NCBI GenBank assembly: GCA_963712835.1
Contig: CAVQJJ010000003.1
Coordinates: 1-64,000 of the forward strand
Direction: 5' to 3'
From: DATARH01 sp963712835
GTDB lineage: Bacteria > Pseudomonadota > Alphaproteobacteria > ATCC43930 > CGMCC-115725
DNA length: 64,000 bases
Under the pieces are notes generated by a model that worked only from the letters and a program-made list of their open reading frames with translations, was not told the origin of the DNA and did not search any database. Positions 1 to 9,652 of this stretch are shown piece by piece. The position numbers were made by a program, and so were the translations under genes. How positions within the stretch are numbered: position 1 is the stretch's first letter; every line of letters begins with the position of its first letter.

Positions 1-408
1 GTCCTTTCGCGCCACTTGGTTGCCCTTCGTGAGAGCAGTGAGCGTATTGGAGACCGACATCTCACCTGCTCGGTTTCCCTTGAGCCCCATCTTTTCGAGG
101 AGTTCGCCACGGGTAAGCCCGGAGGGGTTTTCCCCGATGACTTTGAGGATGGGTTCGCGCTTGCTGCTGCGCCGGCCGGGCGCGGCTTTGTGCGCGACGC
201 GCGCCTTCCTGGGAGCCGGGGCCGTTGGTTTCGCCGCGGCTGACGCTTTGCCGCTCTTGGTCACCTCGTAAGCTGCTATCGCCGCAAGCTCGCGGTCGAT
301 GTCGGAAAGCTTCTTTTCGATCTCACGCTGCTGTCCGACCAACGCCTTTCGCTCGCCGTTCAACCGTGCTCTGTCGCTCTTGATGAATTCCTGAAAGGTG
401 TCTGCCAT
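1..408 (-). CDS. Winged-helix protein with coiled-coil N-terminus, partial
   Basis: The frame is open to the left edge, so the C-terminus is missing; 136 residues are visible. Residues 1-48 are a charged, heptad-like helix rich in Arg, Lys and Glu. Residues 50-85 are an Ala/Lys/Pro-rich basic linker. From about 86 the pattern KREPILKVIGENPSGLTRGE looks like a winged-helix DNA-binding fold. The ATG lies inside the 3' end of the integrase gene, an 86-bp same-strand overlap in another frame. A DNA-binding partner of the mobile element is a reasonable inference. I do not recognise a named family. Confidence 0.55.
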   Translation of the reverse strand, partial: MADTFQEFIKSDRARLNGERKALVGQQREIEKKLSDIDRELAAIAAYEVTKSGKASAAAKPTAPAPRKARVAHKAAPGRRSSKREPILKVIGENPSGLTRGELLEKMGLKGNRAGEMSVSNTLTALTKGNQVARKD

Positions 409-1486
409 TCGTACTCTCCGTGTTTGATAGGAGAGTATGCAGTCGAGTTTCCCACTTGAGCAACGCTTCTCGCATCTCCGGAAGGAAAGAATAACGATTG
501 TAGATCGCCGCAACGCCGGAAATGGTGCCGCTGGAATGTGCGAGGATGCGTTCGATGATATGCGGCGCAACACCCATTTCGGCGAGCTTTGTAGCGAAGG
601 TACGACGGAGATCGTGCAACACCCAGTCGTAGATACCGCTGTTCCGATCGAGCTTCTTCTTGAACCATGCCCAATGTTTGATCACTGGAAGGCCCTTCGG
701 ATACCGCGCGAGGATCTCGGCGACCATCGGCGTGATGGGTATCGAATGCGTGCGATTTGACTTCATGCGACTGGACGGCCAGGTCAGCAATTCGCCTCGC
801 ACGAACGTTGGGGAAAGCGCGGCGATCTGTCCGCGGCGCTGCCCGGTCAGTGCGAGCAACTTCACAATGTCGCCGTACACGCCTGACGGAACACCACGCC
901 ATACTTCGACAACCTCCTCGTCGGTCAAAACGCGCTCGCGCGTCCGCTGCCTGGGACACTGAAGGCGAGATAAGGGCGACGTTTCGAGATACTCTTGCCT
1001 GATGCACCAGTTTAGGAATGTCCGCATCGCGATGAAGGCGGCCCGCCGCGAGGCGTTGCCGGAAATGTCGTCGATGATGGTACTGATATCGCGCGCGGTC
1101 AGCCGGTCGAGCTTGCGCTTGCCAAAAACAGGCTTGAACCGGACGCGCAGGATGCGCTCCTGCTCGTGCGCGGTGTCGGCGCGGACGCGGGAGAGATGTC
1201 GGGTCCGATATTCTTCGCACGCTGCCTCGAAGGTAACTGGCGGCGCGGCCGTGAAGCCGATGAGCAGCTGCGTGCGAGCACGCCGTCGCGCCTCGGATAG
1301 AGACAGGGGCTCCGGGTATCTGCCCAGTGTTGCCCACCGCGTAAGGTTGTCGCGGCGCATCAAGACCACAAACGTCTTGCTGCGCGGCGACACGCGGATG
1401 CCAAAGCCCGGAACTGCGTCATCGAAAAAGACGCGTTGGCCGGCCGTTACCGATAGCGCCTTAATCCTGAGGTCGGTGAGCTTCAT
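323..1486 (-). CDS. P4-type tyrosine recombinase/integrase
   Basis: This is a site-specific recombinase that would integrate or excise a mobile element. The N-terminus (about 1-80) is the DUF4102-type arm-binding domain, starting MKLTDLRIKAL. A SAM-like core-binding domain follows (about 85-170), then the catalytic domain. The catalytic set is visible: Arg217 in TGQRRGQ, His291 and Arg294 in HDLRRTF, His317 in LAHSSG and Tyr329 in IYNRYSF. The length of 387 residues is normal. A 40-residue polar tail follows the usual end and overlaps the next gene. It transcribes leftward, away from glpK, so the element probably lies to the left of the window. Confidence 0.9.
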   Translation of the reverse strand: MKLTDLRIKALSVTAGQRVFFDDAVPGFGIRVSPRSKTFVVLMRRDNLTRWATLGRYPEPLSLSEARRRARTQLLIGFTAAPPVTFEAACEEYRTRHLSRVRADTAHEQERILRVRFKPVFGKRKLDRLTARDISTIIDDISGNASRRAAFIAMRTFLNWCIRQEYLETSPLSRLQCPRQRTRERVLTDEEVVEVWRGVPSGVYGDIVKLLALTGQRRGQIAALSPTFVRGELLTWPSSRMKSNRTHSIPITPMVAEILARYPKGLPVIKHWAWFKKKLDRNSGIYDWVLHDLRRTFATKLAEMGVAPHIIERILAHSSGTISGVAAIYNRYSFLPEMREALLKWETRLHTLLSNTESTNGRHLSGIHQERQSTVERRAKGVGRTAA

Positions 1487-1619
1487 CGCAACGCCTTTTA
1501 GCTACGGATTAGCTACGGATTTGGTCGCGCTACAGGGGGTCAGAAGGGGTCATGACGAGCTCCATGGTAGTCGCGAAATCTCTCAAAATGTCAATTGTTT
1601 CAGATAGTTGCGCGGCACC
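1487..1619. other. Integrase upstream region, possible attachment site
   Basis: A perfect tandem pair of TAGCTACGGAT lies at 1499-1509 and 1510-1520, just upstream of the integrase start. A TTGACA hexamer on the minus strand (1594-1589) is followed after 17 bp by a poor -10 match, ACTACC. No tRNA 3' end can be seen here, although P4-type integrases often target tRNA genes. The tandem repeat could be an arm site, an att remnant or a fortuitous duplication. Confidence 0.3.
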
Positions 1620-3118
<1,499 letters not shown>

Positions 3119-3122
<4 letters not shown>

Positions 3123-3442
3123 ACCTGTTGCGCGATCTGCCCGACGCGGGCGCCGCCGAGATCGTCGAGCGGCTCGCCGGCAACGACAAGATCCCTGGGG
3201 CGGCGCGCATCGAACGCATCGTCTCGCACGGCCAGGCGAGCCCCAGCGGCTTCTGGTATGACCAGGACGAAGCCGAGTTTGTGGTGGTGCTCGCCGGCGC
3301 CGCCCGGCTCGAATTTGCCGATGGAGAGGCCCTGGCGCTCCGCCCCGGCGATTTTGCCGACATCGCGCCGCATCGCCGCCACCGCGTCGCGTGGACCGAC
3401 CCCGACCGCCCAACCGTGTGGCTGGCGGTGTTTTATCGATGA
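3119..3442 (+). CDS. Cupin-domain protein
   Basis: A 107-residue single-domain beta-barrel protein, translationally coupled to glpK through an ATGA overlap. The second cupin motif is visible as ALRPGDFADIAPHRRHRV. The first motif is degenerate (GFWYDQDEAEFVVVLAG), with Asp/Glu in place of the usual first histidines. Metal binding is therefore uncertain. Coupling to glycerol kinase suggests a shared transcript, but nothing identifies a substrate. Confidence 0.75.
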
Positions 3443-3525
3443 ACCCTCACCCTCCCACGCCTGCGGCGTGGGTCCCCTCTCCGGCAGCGGGAGAGGGTGC
3501 CGAGCGCAGCGAGGCGGGCGAGGGT
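3443..3525. repeat. Palindromic intergenic repeat (CCTCTCC...GAGAGGG type)
   Basis: The element starts with ACCCTCACCCTCCC and ends with its imperfect complement GGCGGGCGAGGGT. An inner hairpin is CCCACGC-CTGCG-GCGTGGG, and a second is CCCTCTCCGGCAGCGGGAGAGGG. The element 'GTGCCGAGCGCAGCGAGG' is typical of a dispersed proteobacterial repeat. It fills the gap between the cupin gene and the next gene. Confidence 0.8.
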
Positions 3526-3557
3526 TTGCGGATTCGATAATCGATAAGCGAGGACCG

Positions 3558-4433
3558 ATGCCCAAGCAACTCCCTTCCCTCGGCGAGGTCTTCCTCGACC
3601 ACACCGCGTTCTTCGTGCCGGCGATGGACGCGGCGGCCGACGTGCTGGAGCGCTGCGGCTTTCGCTTGACCCCGTTCACCGTGCAGACCAACCGCGAGGG
3701 TGACGCGACCGTGCCGTCGGGCACCGGCAATCGCTGCGCAATGCTGAGGAACGGTTACCTCGAAGTCCTGGCCGCGACGCCAAGTCCCCATGGCGACACG
3801 CCGCTCTCGGCCCAACTCAAGGAACGGATCGCCGACCATCCGGGGCTGCATCTCGCCGCCTTCACCAGCGCCGACGCGACGGCCGAGCACAAGCGGCTCG
3901 CCGCGGCCGGATTCCCGACATTGCCGCTCGTCGATATGCGCCGGCCGGTTGGGGACGACTTTGCCCGTTTCACGATCGCCCGCATCGCGCACGGCACGAT
4001 GCCGGAAGGCCGGGCACAGTTCCTCACGCATCACACCGAGCCGCTGGTCTGGATCCCGAATATGCTCGACCACCCGAACGGCGCCGAGGCGCTGACCGCG
4101 TTGTGGATCGCCGCTGATGGCCCCGCCGAGCCGGCGGCGCGCTATGCCCGCTTCACCGGCCGCCCGGCACATCGAGACGGCGAGATGATGTCGATCGCCC
4201 TCGACCGCGGCCGGCTCAATATCGCGACACCGGCCTCTCTCCGCGAAACGTTCGGCCTGGCCCCGGCCGGCAAGCCGCCCTGTCTCGTCGCGGCGCAAAT
4301 CGCCGTGGCGAGCCTCGACGCGGTTGCGGCCTTGTTCGATAGAGCCGGCCTCCCCTACCGGCGCACCGCCTCGGCCATCGCGGTAGCCTTGCCGTCGTCT
4401 CTCGGCGATGCGCTGATCTTTAGCGAACGCTGA
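3558..4433 (+). CDS. VOC (glyoxalase-like) superfamily protein
   Basis: A 291-residue protein that opens with LGEVFLDHTAFFVPAMDAAA, typical of a vicinal-oxygen-chelate fold whose first His binds metal. The second half (about 150-290) repeats the beta-alpha-beta-beta-beta layout. It resembles the glyoxalase-like single-chain proteins of about 280 residues that carry two VOC modules. A dioxygenase, isomerase or resistance role cannot be decided. The ATG at 3558 is preceded by a weak GCGAGGA ribosome site. Confidence 0.65.
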   Translation: MPKQLPSLGEVFLDHTAFFVPAMDAAADVLERCGFRLTPFTVQTNREGDATVPSGTGNRCAMLRNGYLEVLAATPSPHGDTPLSAQLKERIADHPGLHLAAFTSADATAEHKRLAAAGFPTLPLVDMRRPVGDDFARFTIARIAHGTMPEGRAQFLTHHTEPLVWIPNMLDHPNGAEALTALWIAADGPAEPAARYARFTGRPAHRDGEMMSIALDRGRLNIATPASLRETFGLAPAGKPPCLVAAQIAVASLDAVAALFDRAGLPYRRTASAIAVALPSSLGDALIFSER

Positions 4434-4510
4434 TCGCCACAGAAGCTTCATTTCAGCGTCACAATTCGATTTTAGGTTGTCGGCTTCCCCTCCCGCTAAA
4501 GGAGCCGCCG

Positions 4511-5578
4511 ATGTCGACCGCCTCGCTCTACGACTCTCGAATTTCGTCGCGAGGCCATGGCGCCGGGTTCGCGCTGATCATTACGCTGCTGCTCGGCATC
4601 GGTATCGTTTACGCCGGTATCCAGCTCTACAACGACATCTCGACGGCGCCAGTACATTCAGCGCTGCCATACATCCTGCTCGGCATCGCGCTGTTGATCG
4701 CGCTCGGCTTCGAGATGTGCAACGGCTTCCACGACACCTCGAACGCGGTGGCCACCGTCATTTACACTCACTCGCTGCCGCCGACCGGCGCGGTAGTGTG
4801 GTCGGGTGCATTCAATTTTCTCGGGGTGCTCACCTCAACCGGCGCTGTCGCGTTCGGAATCATTTCGCTGCTGCCGGTCGAGCTGATCCTTCAGGTCGGC
4901 AGCGGGGCCGGGTTCGCGATGGTCTTTGCGCTGCTGGTCGCGGCGATCATCTGGAATTTCGGCACGTGGTGGCTCGGCATCCCGAACTCGTCATCGCACG
5001 CCCTGATCGGCTCGATCATCGGCGTCGGCATCATGAACCAGGTGTTGTCGCCGGCCGGGCAAGGCACCAGCGGCGTCGACTGGATGCAGGCGGTCGGCGT
5101 CATCAAGTCGCTGCTGTTCTCGCCGGCTTGCGGCTTCGTGCTCGCGGCCACGCTGCTGCTGCTGGCCAGGCTGCTGATCAAGATCCCGGCGCTCTACAAG
5201 GCGCCCGAGGGCGCGACCCCGCCCCCCTGGTGGATTCGCGGCCTCCTGATCCTCACCTGCACCGGTGTCAGCTTTGCCCACGGCTCGAATGACGGGCAAA
5301 AGGGCATGGGCCTCATCATGCTGATCCTGATCGGCACGGTGCCGACGACCTTTCTAATGGTCGAGGCGCGGTCTCAGATCGAGCGGCGGGCACGTCTCGT
5401 CAGCCGATCCTCGAATCTGAGGCCGCGCTGCACGAGCGCGCCCTCGATCAGCCTCACCTCCTGCTGCGCCGTTTCCACCGCGGCCCGCGCCTCCACTATC
5501 TGCGCGTCGATCTCCGCGACCGAGCGCATGAGCTTGTCTTGGCGATCGACCAGCGGACGGACGAACAACGGATCGTAG
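4511..5578 (+). pseudogene. PiT-family inorganic phosphate transporter, 3'-truncated
   Basis: Residues 1 to about 281 are a recognisable phosphate:cation symporter. They include the N-terminal signature GFEMCNGFHDTSNAV, the segment WWLGIPNSSSHALIG and the C-terminal signature SFAHGSNDGQKGMG. Homology stops at IGTVPTTF. After that the frame reads Ser/Arg-rich sequence that is merely the antisense of the next gene. Family members usually continue for about 150-200 residues with further membrane segments. The strong AAAGGAG ribosome site before ATG 4511 is intact. A deletion that joined the gene to the fliJ locus is the simplest reading; function is doubtful. Confidence 0.75.
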
Positions 5579-5748
5579 CGCTTATTTGACGGCAGCGCGC
5601 CGGCGCCACCGGCCTCGTTGATTTCTTCGCGCAAGCGCTCGACATCGGCGCGTACGCGCTCCCCGAGCGCCTCAAGTTCGCTCAGATAGCGTTGACGCTC
5701 AGCCAGCTGCCATTGCTGAGTGCGGTGAAAATTGCTGCGCGAATTCAT
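5374..5748 (-). CDS. fliJ: FliJ-like flagellar export coiled-coil protein
   Basis: The protein has 124 residues, almost all predicted helix: a long charged coiled coil with heptads such as LSELEALGERVRADVERLRE. Size and composition fit FliJ, the cytoplasmic stalk of the flagellar type III export ATPase complex. The ATG at 5748 follows a GGGGA ribosome site; an upstream in-frame start lacks one. fliI, the usual partner, is not in the window. Its 3' end runs into the truncated phosphate transporter gene, so a deletion may have removed material downstream. The gene is divergent from ctrA, an arrangement I recall from related genomes. Confidence 0.65.
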   Translation of the reverse strand: MNSRSNFHRTQQWQLAERQRYLSELEALGERVRADVERLREEINEAGGAGALPSNKRYDPLFVRPLVDRQDKLMRSVAEIDAQIVEARAAVETAQQEVRLIEGALVQRGLRFEDRLTRRARRSI

Positions 5749-5843
5749 GCAACATTCCCCGGACGAATGGATCGCCGCGGCGGCGCGCCCCAACAGCCCG
5801 CACCCCGGTATCTGTCAATCTTTGGCCCACGATGCTAAAATCA

Positions 5844-5923
5844 GGTTAAGCGAGCGCCGAAAACGCCAATCGGAAACTGGAGCGGATAATCATTTGTTAA
5901 CCGCTCACGCTAATACTGGTTAA
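5844..5923. promoter_or_regulatory. Candidate CtrA half-sites upstream of ctrA
   Basis: Three TTAA cores lie between fliJ and ctrA: GGTTAA at 5844-5849, TTAACC at 5897-5902 and GGTTAA at 5918-5923. CtrA binds TTAA-N7-TTAA or TTAACC-type half-sites, and autoregulation is well known in this family. None of the pairs shows the exact 7-bp spacing, so these are candidates only. They could serve both ctrA and the divergent fliJ. Confidence 0.4.
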
Positions 5924-5970
5924 CGAAAGACGGTGATGAGGCGCCGCCCAGCGCCTTCCGGAGGTTCGCC

Positions 5971-6678
5971 ATGCGTGTTTTGCTGGTTGAAGACGACGCG
6001 GCAACTGCTCAGAGCATCGAGCTGATGCTCCGCAAGGAAAATTTTATTTGCGACACTACCGATCTCGGCGAAGACGGCCTGGAGATCGGTAAGCTGTATG
6101 ACTACGACATTATCATCCTCGACCTGATGCTGCCGGACATCGACGGCTACGAGGTGCTGCGTCGGCTGCGCGCCGCGCGGGTGCGCACCCCGATCCTGAT
6201 CCTTTCGGGGCTGGTGGAGCTCGACCACAAGATCAAGGGCCTCGGCTTTGGCGCCGACGACTTCCTGACCAAGCCATTCGACCGCCGCGAGCTGATCGCC
6301 CGCATCCAGGCGATCGTCCGCCGCTCGAAGGGCCATCCGGAATCGACGATTCGCACCGGCAAGCTGCTCGTCAACCTCGACAGCCGCGTGGTCAGCGTCG
6401 ATCAGAGCCCGCTGCACCTTACCGCCAAGGAATACGGCATCCTCGAGCTGTTGAGCCTGCGCAAGGGCACAACGCTGACCAAGGAGATGTTCCTCAATCA
6501 CCTCTATGGCGGCATGGACGAGCCCGAGCTCAAGATCATCGACGTGTTCGTCTGCAAGCTGCGCAAGAAACTCGCGCAGGCGACCGGCGGCGACCACTAT
6601 ATCGAGACGGTCTGGGGCCGCGGTTACGTGTTGCGCGATCCGGCCGAGACCGCCGTCCCGCAGCTTAAATCCGCCTGA
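5971..6678 (+). CDS. ctrA: Cell-cycle response regulator CtrA
   Basis: An OmpR-type response regulator of 235 residues that controls cell-cycle and motility genes in Alphaproteobacteria. The receiver domain (1-120) has the acidic pair at 8-9, the phospho-acceptor Asp51 in IIILDLMLPD and the conserved Lys in DFLTKPF. The winged-helix DNA-binding domain (about 125-228) contains LTAKEYGILELLSLRKGTTL and ends with the recognition region YIETVWGRGYVL. Both are near-diagnostic of CtrA. The ribosome site CGGAGG lies 7 bp before the ATG. chpT follows in convergent orientation. Confidence 0.97.
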   Translation: MRVLLVEDDAATAQSIELMLRKENFICDTTDLGEDGLEIGKLYDYDIIILDLMLPDIDGYEVLRRLRAARVRTPILILSGLVELDHKIKGLGFGADDFLTKPFDRRELIARIQAIVRRSKGHPESTIRTGKLLVNLDSRVVSVDQSPLHLTAKEYGILELLSLRKGTTLTKEMFLNHLYGGMDEPELKIIDVFVCKLRKKLAQATGGDHYIETVWGRGYVLRDPAETAVPQLKSA

Positions 6679-6693
6679 CGGCAACCGGCGGCC

Positions 6694-7377
6694 CTAGGCC
6701 CCGCCCGCCTCGCACACGATCCGGAACCCGCCCGGCGCCGCGGCGACGCGCAGCCGGCGGTCCAGCATCTTCGCCAGAAGGCCGGCGAAATAGGCCCCGA
6801 CCGTGCGCGGGGTCAGCGCCTCGACCGGCGATGCCAAGGTCATCGCGCCGCTGGCTTCCGCCGAGGGGCCGGTGCCGTCGCCCTGCGCCGACACCGCTAT
6901 CCCGCCGCCTTCGGCGAGCAAGGCCAGCTTTCCGCCGCGCGGCAGCGCCTCGGCCGCGATCATCAGCAGATTGCAACCCAGCCGCTGCCATGCCGCATCG
7001 AGACCGCGCGCCGCCTCGGCATAGTCGCAGGCAATCGCGCCGCCCGAAAAATATTGGCCGGCCAGCAGATGCGGCGGCGGCCCGGCAAGCGCGCCGTCGC
7101 TGAACCCATAAGCGAAACGAAAGAGCTGCAATCGCTTCGACGCGGCGCCGGCGCTGTCGCCGATCAGCGTCGCCGCCTGGCGGGCGAAATCCGGATCGTC
7201 GTCCTCGAGCAGTTCCGCGCCGTTGCCGATCGCCGCGATGGGGCCGGCCAGATCATGACACAGGCGCGCCATCAGCAGCTCCGAGACGCGCATGTCGATC
7301 ATCATCGCCATGCCCGTCATGGTGTCATGGGAGTGAATTTGCCGCAAGCCGACCAGCATGCTGAGCGGATTGTGCAA
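6694..7377 (-). CDS. chpT: Histidine phosphotransferase ChpT
   Basis: ChpT passes phosphate from the hybrid kinase CckA to CtrA and CpdR. The protein has the degenerate histidine-kinase layout: a dimerisation helix with the phospho-accepting His in LMARLCHDLAGPIAAI, then a helical hairpin with LLEDDDPDFA and a C-terminal ATPase-like fold without an ATP-binding motif. It ends 15 bp from the ctrA stop, convergent. The start is uncertain: 7377 is a TTG, with in-frame ATGs at 7359, 7320 and further in, none with a strong ribosome site. Confidence 0.85.
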   Translation of the reverse strand: MHNPLSMLVGLRQIHSHDTMTGMAMMIDMRVSELLMARLCHDLAGPIAAIGNGAELLEDDDPDFARQAATLIGDSAGAASKRLQLFRFAYGFSDGALAGPPPHLLAGQYFSGGAIACDYAEAARGLDAAWQRLGCNLLMIAAEALPRGGKLALLAEGGGIAVSAQGDGTGPSAEASGAMTLASPVEALTPRTVGAYFAGLLAKMLDRRLRVAAAPGGFRIVCEAGGA

Positions 7378-7433
7378 CTAAATTCATAAAATTAGCCGAC
7401 GCACAACAGGTGCTCGCGGGAATTTGACGCGAG

Positions 7434-7462
7434 TTGACAGTGAAACGCCGCTAAAATAAAGC
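7434..7462 (+). promoter_or_regulatory. Possible sigma-70 promoter for the OFA transporter
   Basis: A perfect TTGACA at 7434-7439 is followed after 17 bp by TAAAGC at 7457-7462, in a locally A+T-rich stretch about 95 bp upstream of the transporter ATG. The -10 match is weak. An AT-rich run at 7378-7395 could belong to the opposite chpT promoter. Confidence 0.35.
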
Positions 7463-7557
7463 TTTCATCTGCTGGATCGAAGCTCATAACCAGCACGCGC
7501 GGTGTAATGGCAATGGCCGCGCCGCAGGAAAACAGATCACCGGGAGGACGATGCGCC

Positions 7558-8928
7558 ATGTCATTTCTTGCGCGAGAACGAACGGTCGCGGCGCCCGGTT
7601 ACAGCCGCTGGCTGATCCCGCCGGCGGCGCTTTGCGTGCATCTCTGCATCGGCCAGGCTTACGCTTTCAGCGTGTTCAACCTGCCGATGACCAAGCTGCT
7701 CGGCATCACCCAATCGGCCCCCGACGATTGGAAACTGACCGATCTTGGCTGGATATTCTCGATCGCGATCTTCGTTCTCGGTTTTTCGGCGGCGATCTTC
7801 GGGCGCTGGGTCGAGGAAGGCGGGCCGCGGCGCGCGATGTTCACCGCGGCACTGTGCTGGGCGGGCGGGTTCCTGATCTCCGCCGTCGGCGTCTACATCC
7901 ACAATTTGTGGATCGTCTATTTCGGCTACGGTTTTGTCGGGGGGATCGGGCTCGGCATCGGCTACATCTCGCCGGTTTCGACCCTGATCAAGTGGTTCCC
8001 CGACCGGCCCGGCATGGCCACCGGCATGGCGATCATGGGATTCGGCGGCGGCGCCTTTATCGCATCGCCGCTTTCGGTGTTCCTGATGGCGCATTTCTCC
8101 ACGCCGACGCATGTCGGCGTTGCCGAGACCTTCATCGTGCTCGGCCTCGTTTATTTTTGCTTCATGATGGTCGGCGCCGTGATCGTCCGGGTACCCGCAC
8201 CGGGCTGGGCACCGGCCAGCTACGTCGCGCCGGCGCAATCGACCAAGCTGATCACGCGCAACAACGTCTTCGTCTACGATGCGCTGAAGACGCCGCAATT
8301 CTGGCTGATCTGGTGGGTGCTGTGCCTCAACGTCACCGCCGGCATCGGCGTGCTCGGGCAGGCTTCGGCGATGAGCCAGGAAATGTTTCCGGGACGCATC
8401 ACCGTGGGCGCGGCGGCCGGCTTTGTCGGGCTGATGAGCCTGTTCAACATGGGCGGCCGGTTCTTCTGGGCCTCGATGTCGGACCTGCTCGGGCGCAAGA
8501 ACACCTATTTCATCTTCTTTGTGCTGGGCACGGTGCTTTATTCGATCGTGCCGTTCGCCGGCGGGACGGGAAACATCGTGCTGTTCGTGATCTGCTTCCT
8601 GGTCATCATCAGCATGTATGGCGGCGGCTTCGCGACCGTGCCGGCCTATCTCCGGGACATGTTCGGCACGCAGTATGTCGGCGCGATACACGGGCTGCTG
8701 ATCACGGCCTGGTCGATGGCGGGCATCTTCGGCCCGGTAATCGTCAATTACATGCGCCAGTACTATGTCGATCACGGCGTGCCGAAGGCGCAGGCCTACA
8801 ACACGACCATGTACGTCATGGCGGTGTTGCTGATCATCGGCTTCATCTGCAACGCCCTCGTCAAGGCGGTGCATGAACGCCATCACATGAAGCCCGAAAC
8901 GGCCGACGCCGTCGGCATGGCGAATTAG
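7558..8928 (+). CDS. OFA-type MFS transporter (oxalate/formate antiporter family)
   Basis: A 456-residue protein with about 12 hydrophobic segments. It has the OFA-family start WLIPPAALCVHLCIGQAYAFSV, the central motif GGRFFWASMSDLLGRKNTYF and the charged loop FPDRPGMATGMAIMGFG. OFA proteins exchange small carboxylates such as oxalate, formate or lactate; the substrate here is not fixed. The ATG at 7558 has a GGGAGGAC ribosome site 8 bp upstream, better than an in-frame start at 7507. A 36-residue membrane partner follows 12 bp downstream. mobA and fdhD beyond hint at formate metabolism. Confidence 0.85.
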   Translation: MSFLARERTVAAPGYSRWLIPPAALCVHLCIGQAYAFSVFNLPMTKLLGITQSAPDDWKLTDLGWIFSIAIFVLGFSAAIFGRWVEEGGPRRAMFTAALCWAGGFLISAVGVYIHNLWIVYFGYGFVGGIGLGIGYISPVSTLIKWFPDRPGMATGMAIMGFGGGAFIASPLSVFLMAHFSTPTHVGVAETFIVLGLVYFCFMMVGAVIVRVPAPGWAPASYVAPAQSTKLITRNNVFVYDALKTPQFWLIWWVLCLNVTAGIGVLGQASAMSQEMFPGRITVGAAAGFVGLMSLFNMGGRFFWASMSDLLGRKNTYFIFFVLGTVLYSIVPFAGGTGNIVLFVICFLVIISMYGGGFATVPAYLRDMFGTQYVGAIHGLLITAWSMAGIFGPVIVNYMRQYYVDHGVPKAQAYNTTMYVMAVLLIIGFICNALVKAVHERHHMKPETADAVGMAN

Positions 8929-8940
8929 GGAGGACTGGCG

Positions 8941-9051
8941 ATGGCTTCGAACAACGGCCTGAAGCTCGTTCTGGCGTGGGGCTTTGTCGGCATCCCGCTC
9001 ACCTGGGGGGTGATCGAAACGCTGCTCAACGCGCTCAAGCTGTTTCAGTAG
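8941..9051 (+). CDS. MFS transporter small subunit (36 residues)
   Basis: A short gene directly downstream of the OFA transporter, with a GGGAGGA ribosome site 7 bp before the ATG. The product is one membrane helix, with core LVLAWGFVGIPLTWGVIETL, and a short polar N-terminus. It matches my recollection of the small proteins that accompany OFA-type MFS transporters and are annotated as 'MFS transporter small subunit'. The stop overlaps the convergent mobA by 17 bp. A role in stability or activity of the transporter is inferred. Confidence 0.75.
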   Translation: MASNNGLKLVLAWGFVGIPLTWGVIETLLNALKLFQ

Positions 9052-9652
9052 CTTCCAGCAACCGGGCGGCCTCTTCCAGGTCGTCCGGCCGGTTGGCGTT
9101 GAAGAACGGGTCGATCGGCTGATCCGAGAATACCGCCTTCGCGAGGCGGTAGCGCGCGGTCCAGACATCGACCTTGCGGATACCCTCATCGACGACGGCC
9201 CGGCGCAAATCATCGCGCAGCCGTATCGGCCACAGCCCGATCACCGGGTGCGCCTGTCCGCCCGAGGCGGCGCAGGCAAGATCGGCGTTCTCAGCGGCCA
9301 TCGCCTCGGCCAAACGGGCGACAAGGTCGGTCGGCAAAAACGGCGCATCTGTCGCGACGCTGACGATCATCGGGCAATCGGGTCGGTTCTCCGCCGTCCA
9401 GTCGAGCCCGGCAAGGATGCCCGCCAGCGGCCCCGCGAAATCGGGAACGCTGTCGGCGACGACCGGGAGGCCATAGGACGCGAAACGCGCCGGATCGCCA
9501 TTGGCGTTGAGCACGAGGCCGCTGACCTGCGGCCGCAATCGCTCGATGACCCGATCGAGCAACGGCCGTCCGCCGAGCAGCCGGAGCGGCTTGTCGCCGC
9601 CGCCCATGCGCCGCGCAAGGCCCCCCGCGAGCAGCACGCCAATGATAGTCAT
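9035..9652 (-). CDS. mobA: Molybdenum cofactor guanylyltransferase MobA
   Basis: It attaches GMP to molybdopterin to make the guanine dinucleotide cofactor used by DMSO-reductase-family enzymes such as formate dehydrogenase. The N-terminal nucleotide-binding loop LLAGGLARRMGGGDKPL is complete, with Gly-rich and Lys residues in place. The motif VSVATDAPFLPTDLV supplies the Asp for Mg2+, and PIDPFFNANRPDDL closes the fold. The length of 205 residues is typical. It overlaps the fdhD stop by 4 bp (ATGA), so the two are co-translated. Confidence 0.92.
   Translation of the reverse strand: MTIIGVLLAGGLARRMGGGDKPLRLLGGRPLLDRVIERLRPQVSGLVLNANGDPARFASYGLPVVADSVPDFAGPLAGILAGLDWTAENRPDCPMIVSVATDAPFLPTDLVARLAEAMAAENADLACAASGGQAHPVIGLWPIRLRDDLRRAVVDEGIRKVDVWTARYRLAKAVFSDQPIDPFFNANRPDDLEEAARLLEATETA

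Noticed and set aside
1487..1619. tRNA gene as integration site
   Set aside because: No T-arm consensus or acceptor stem pairing could be found.
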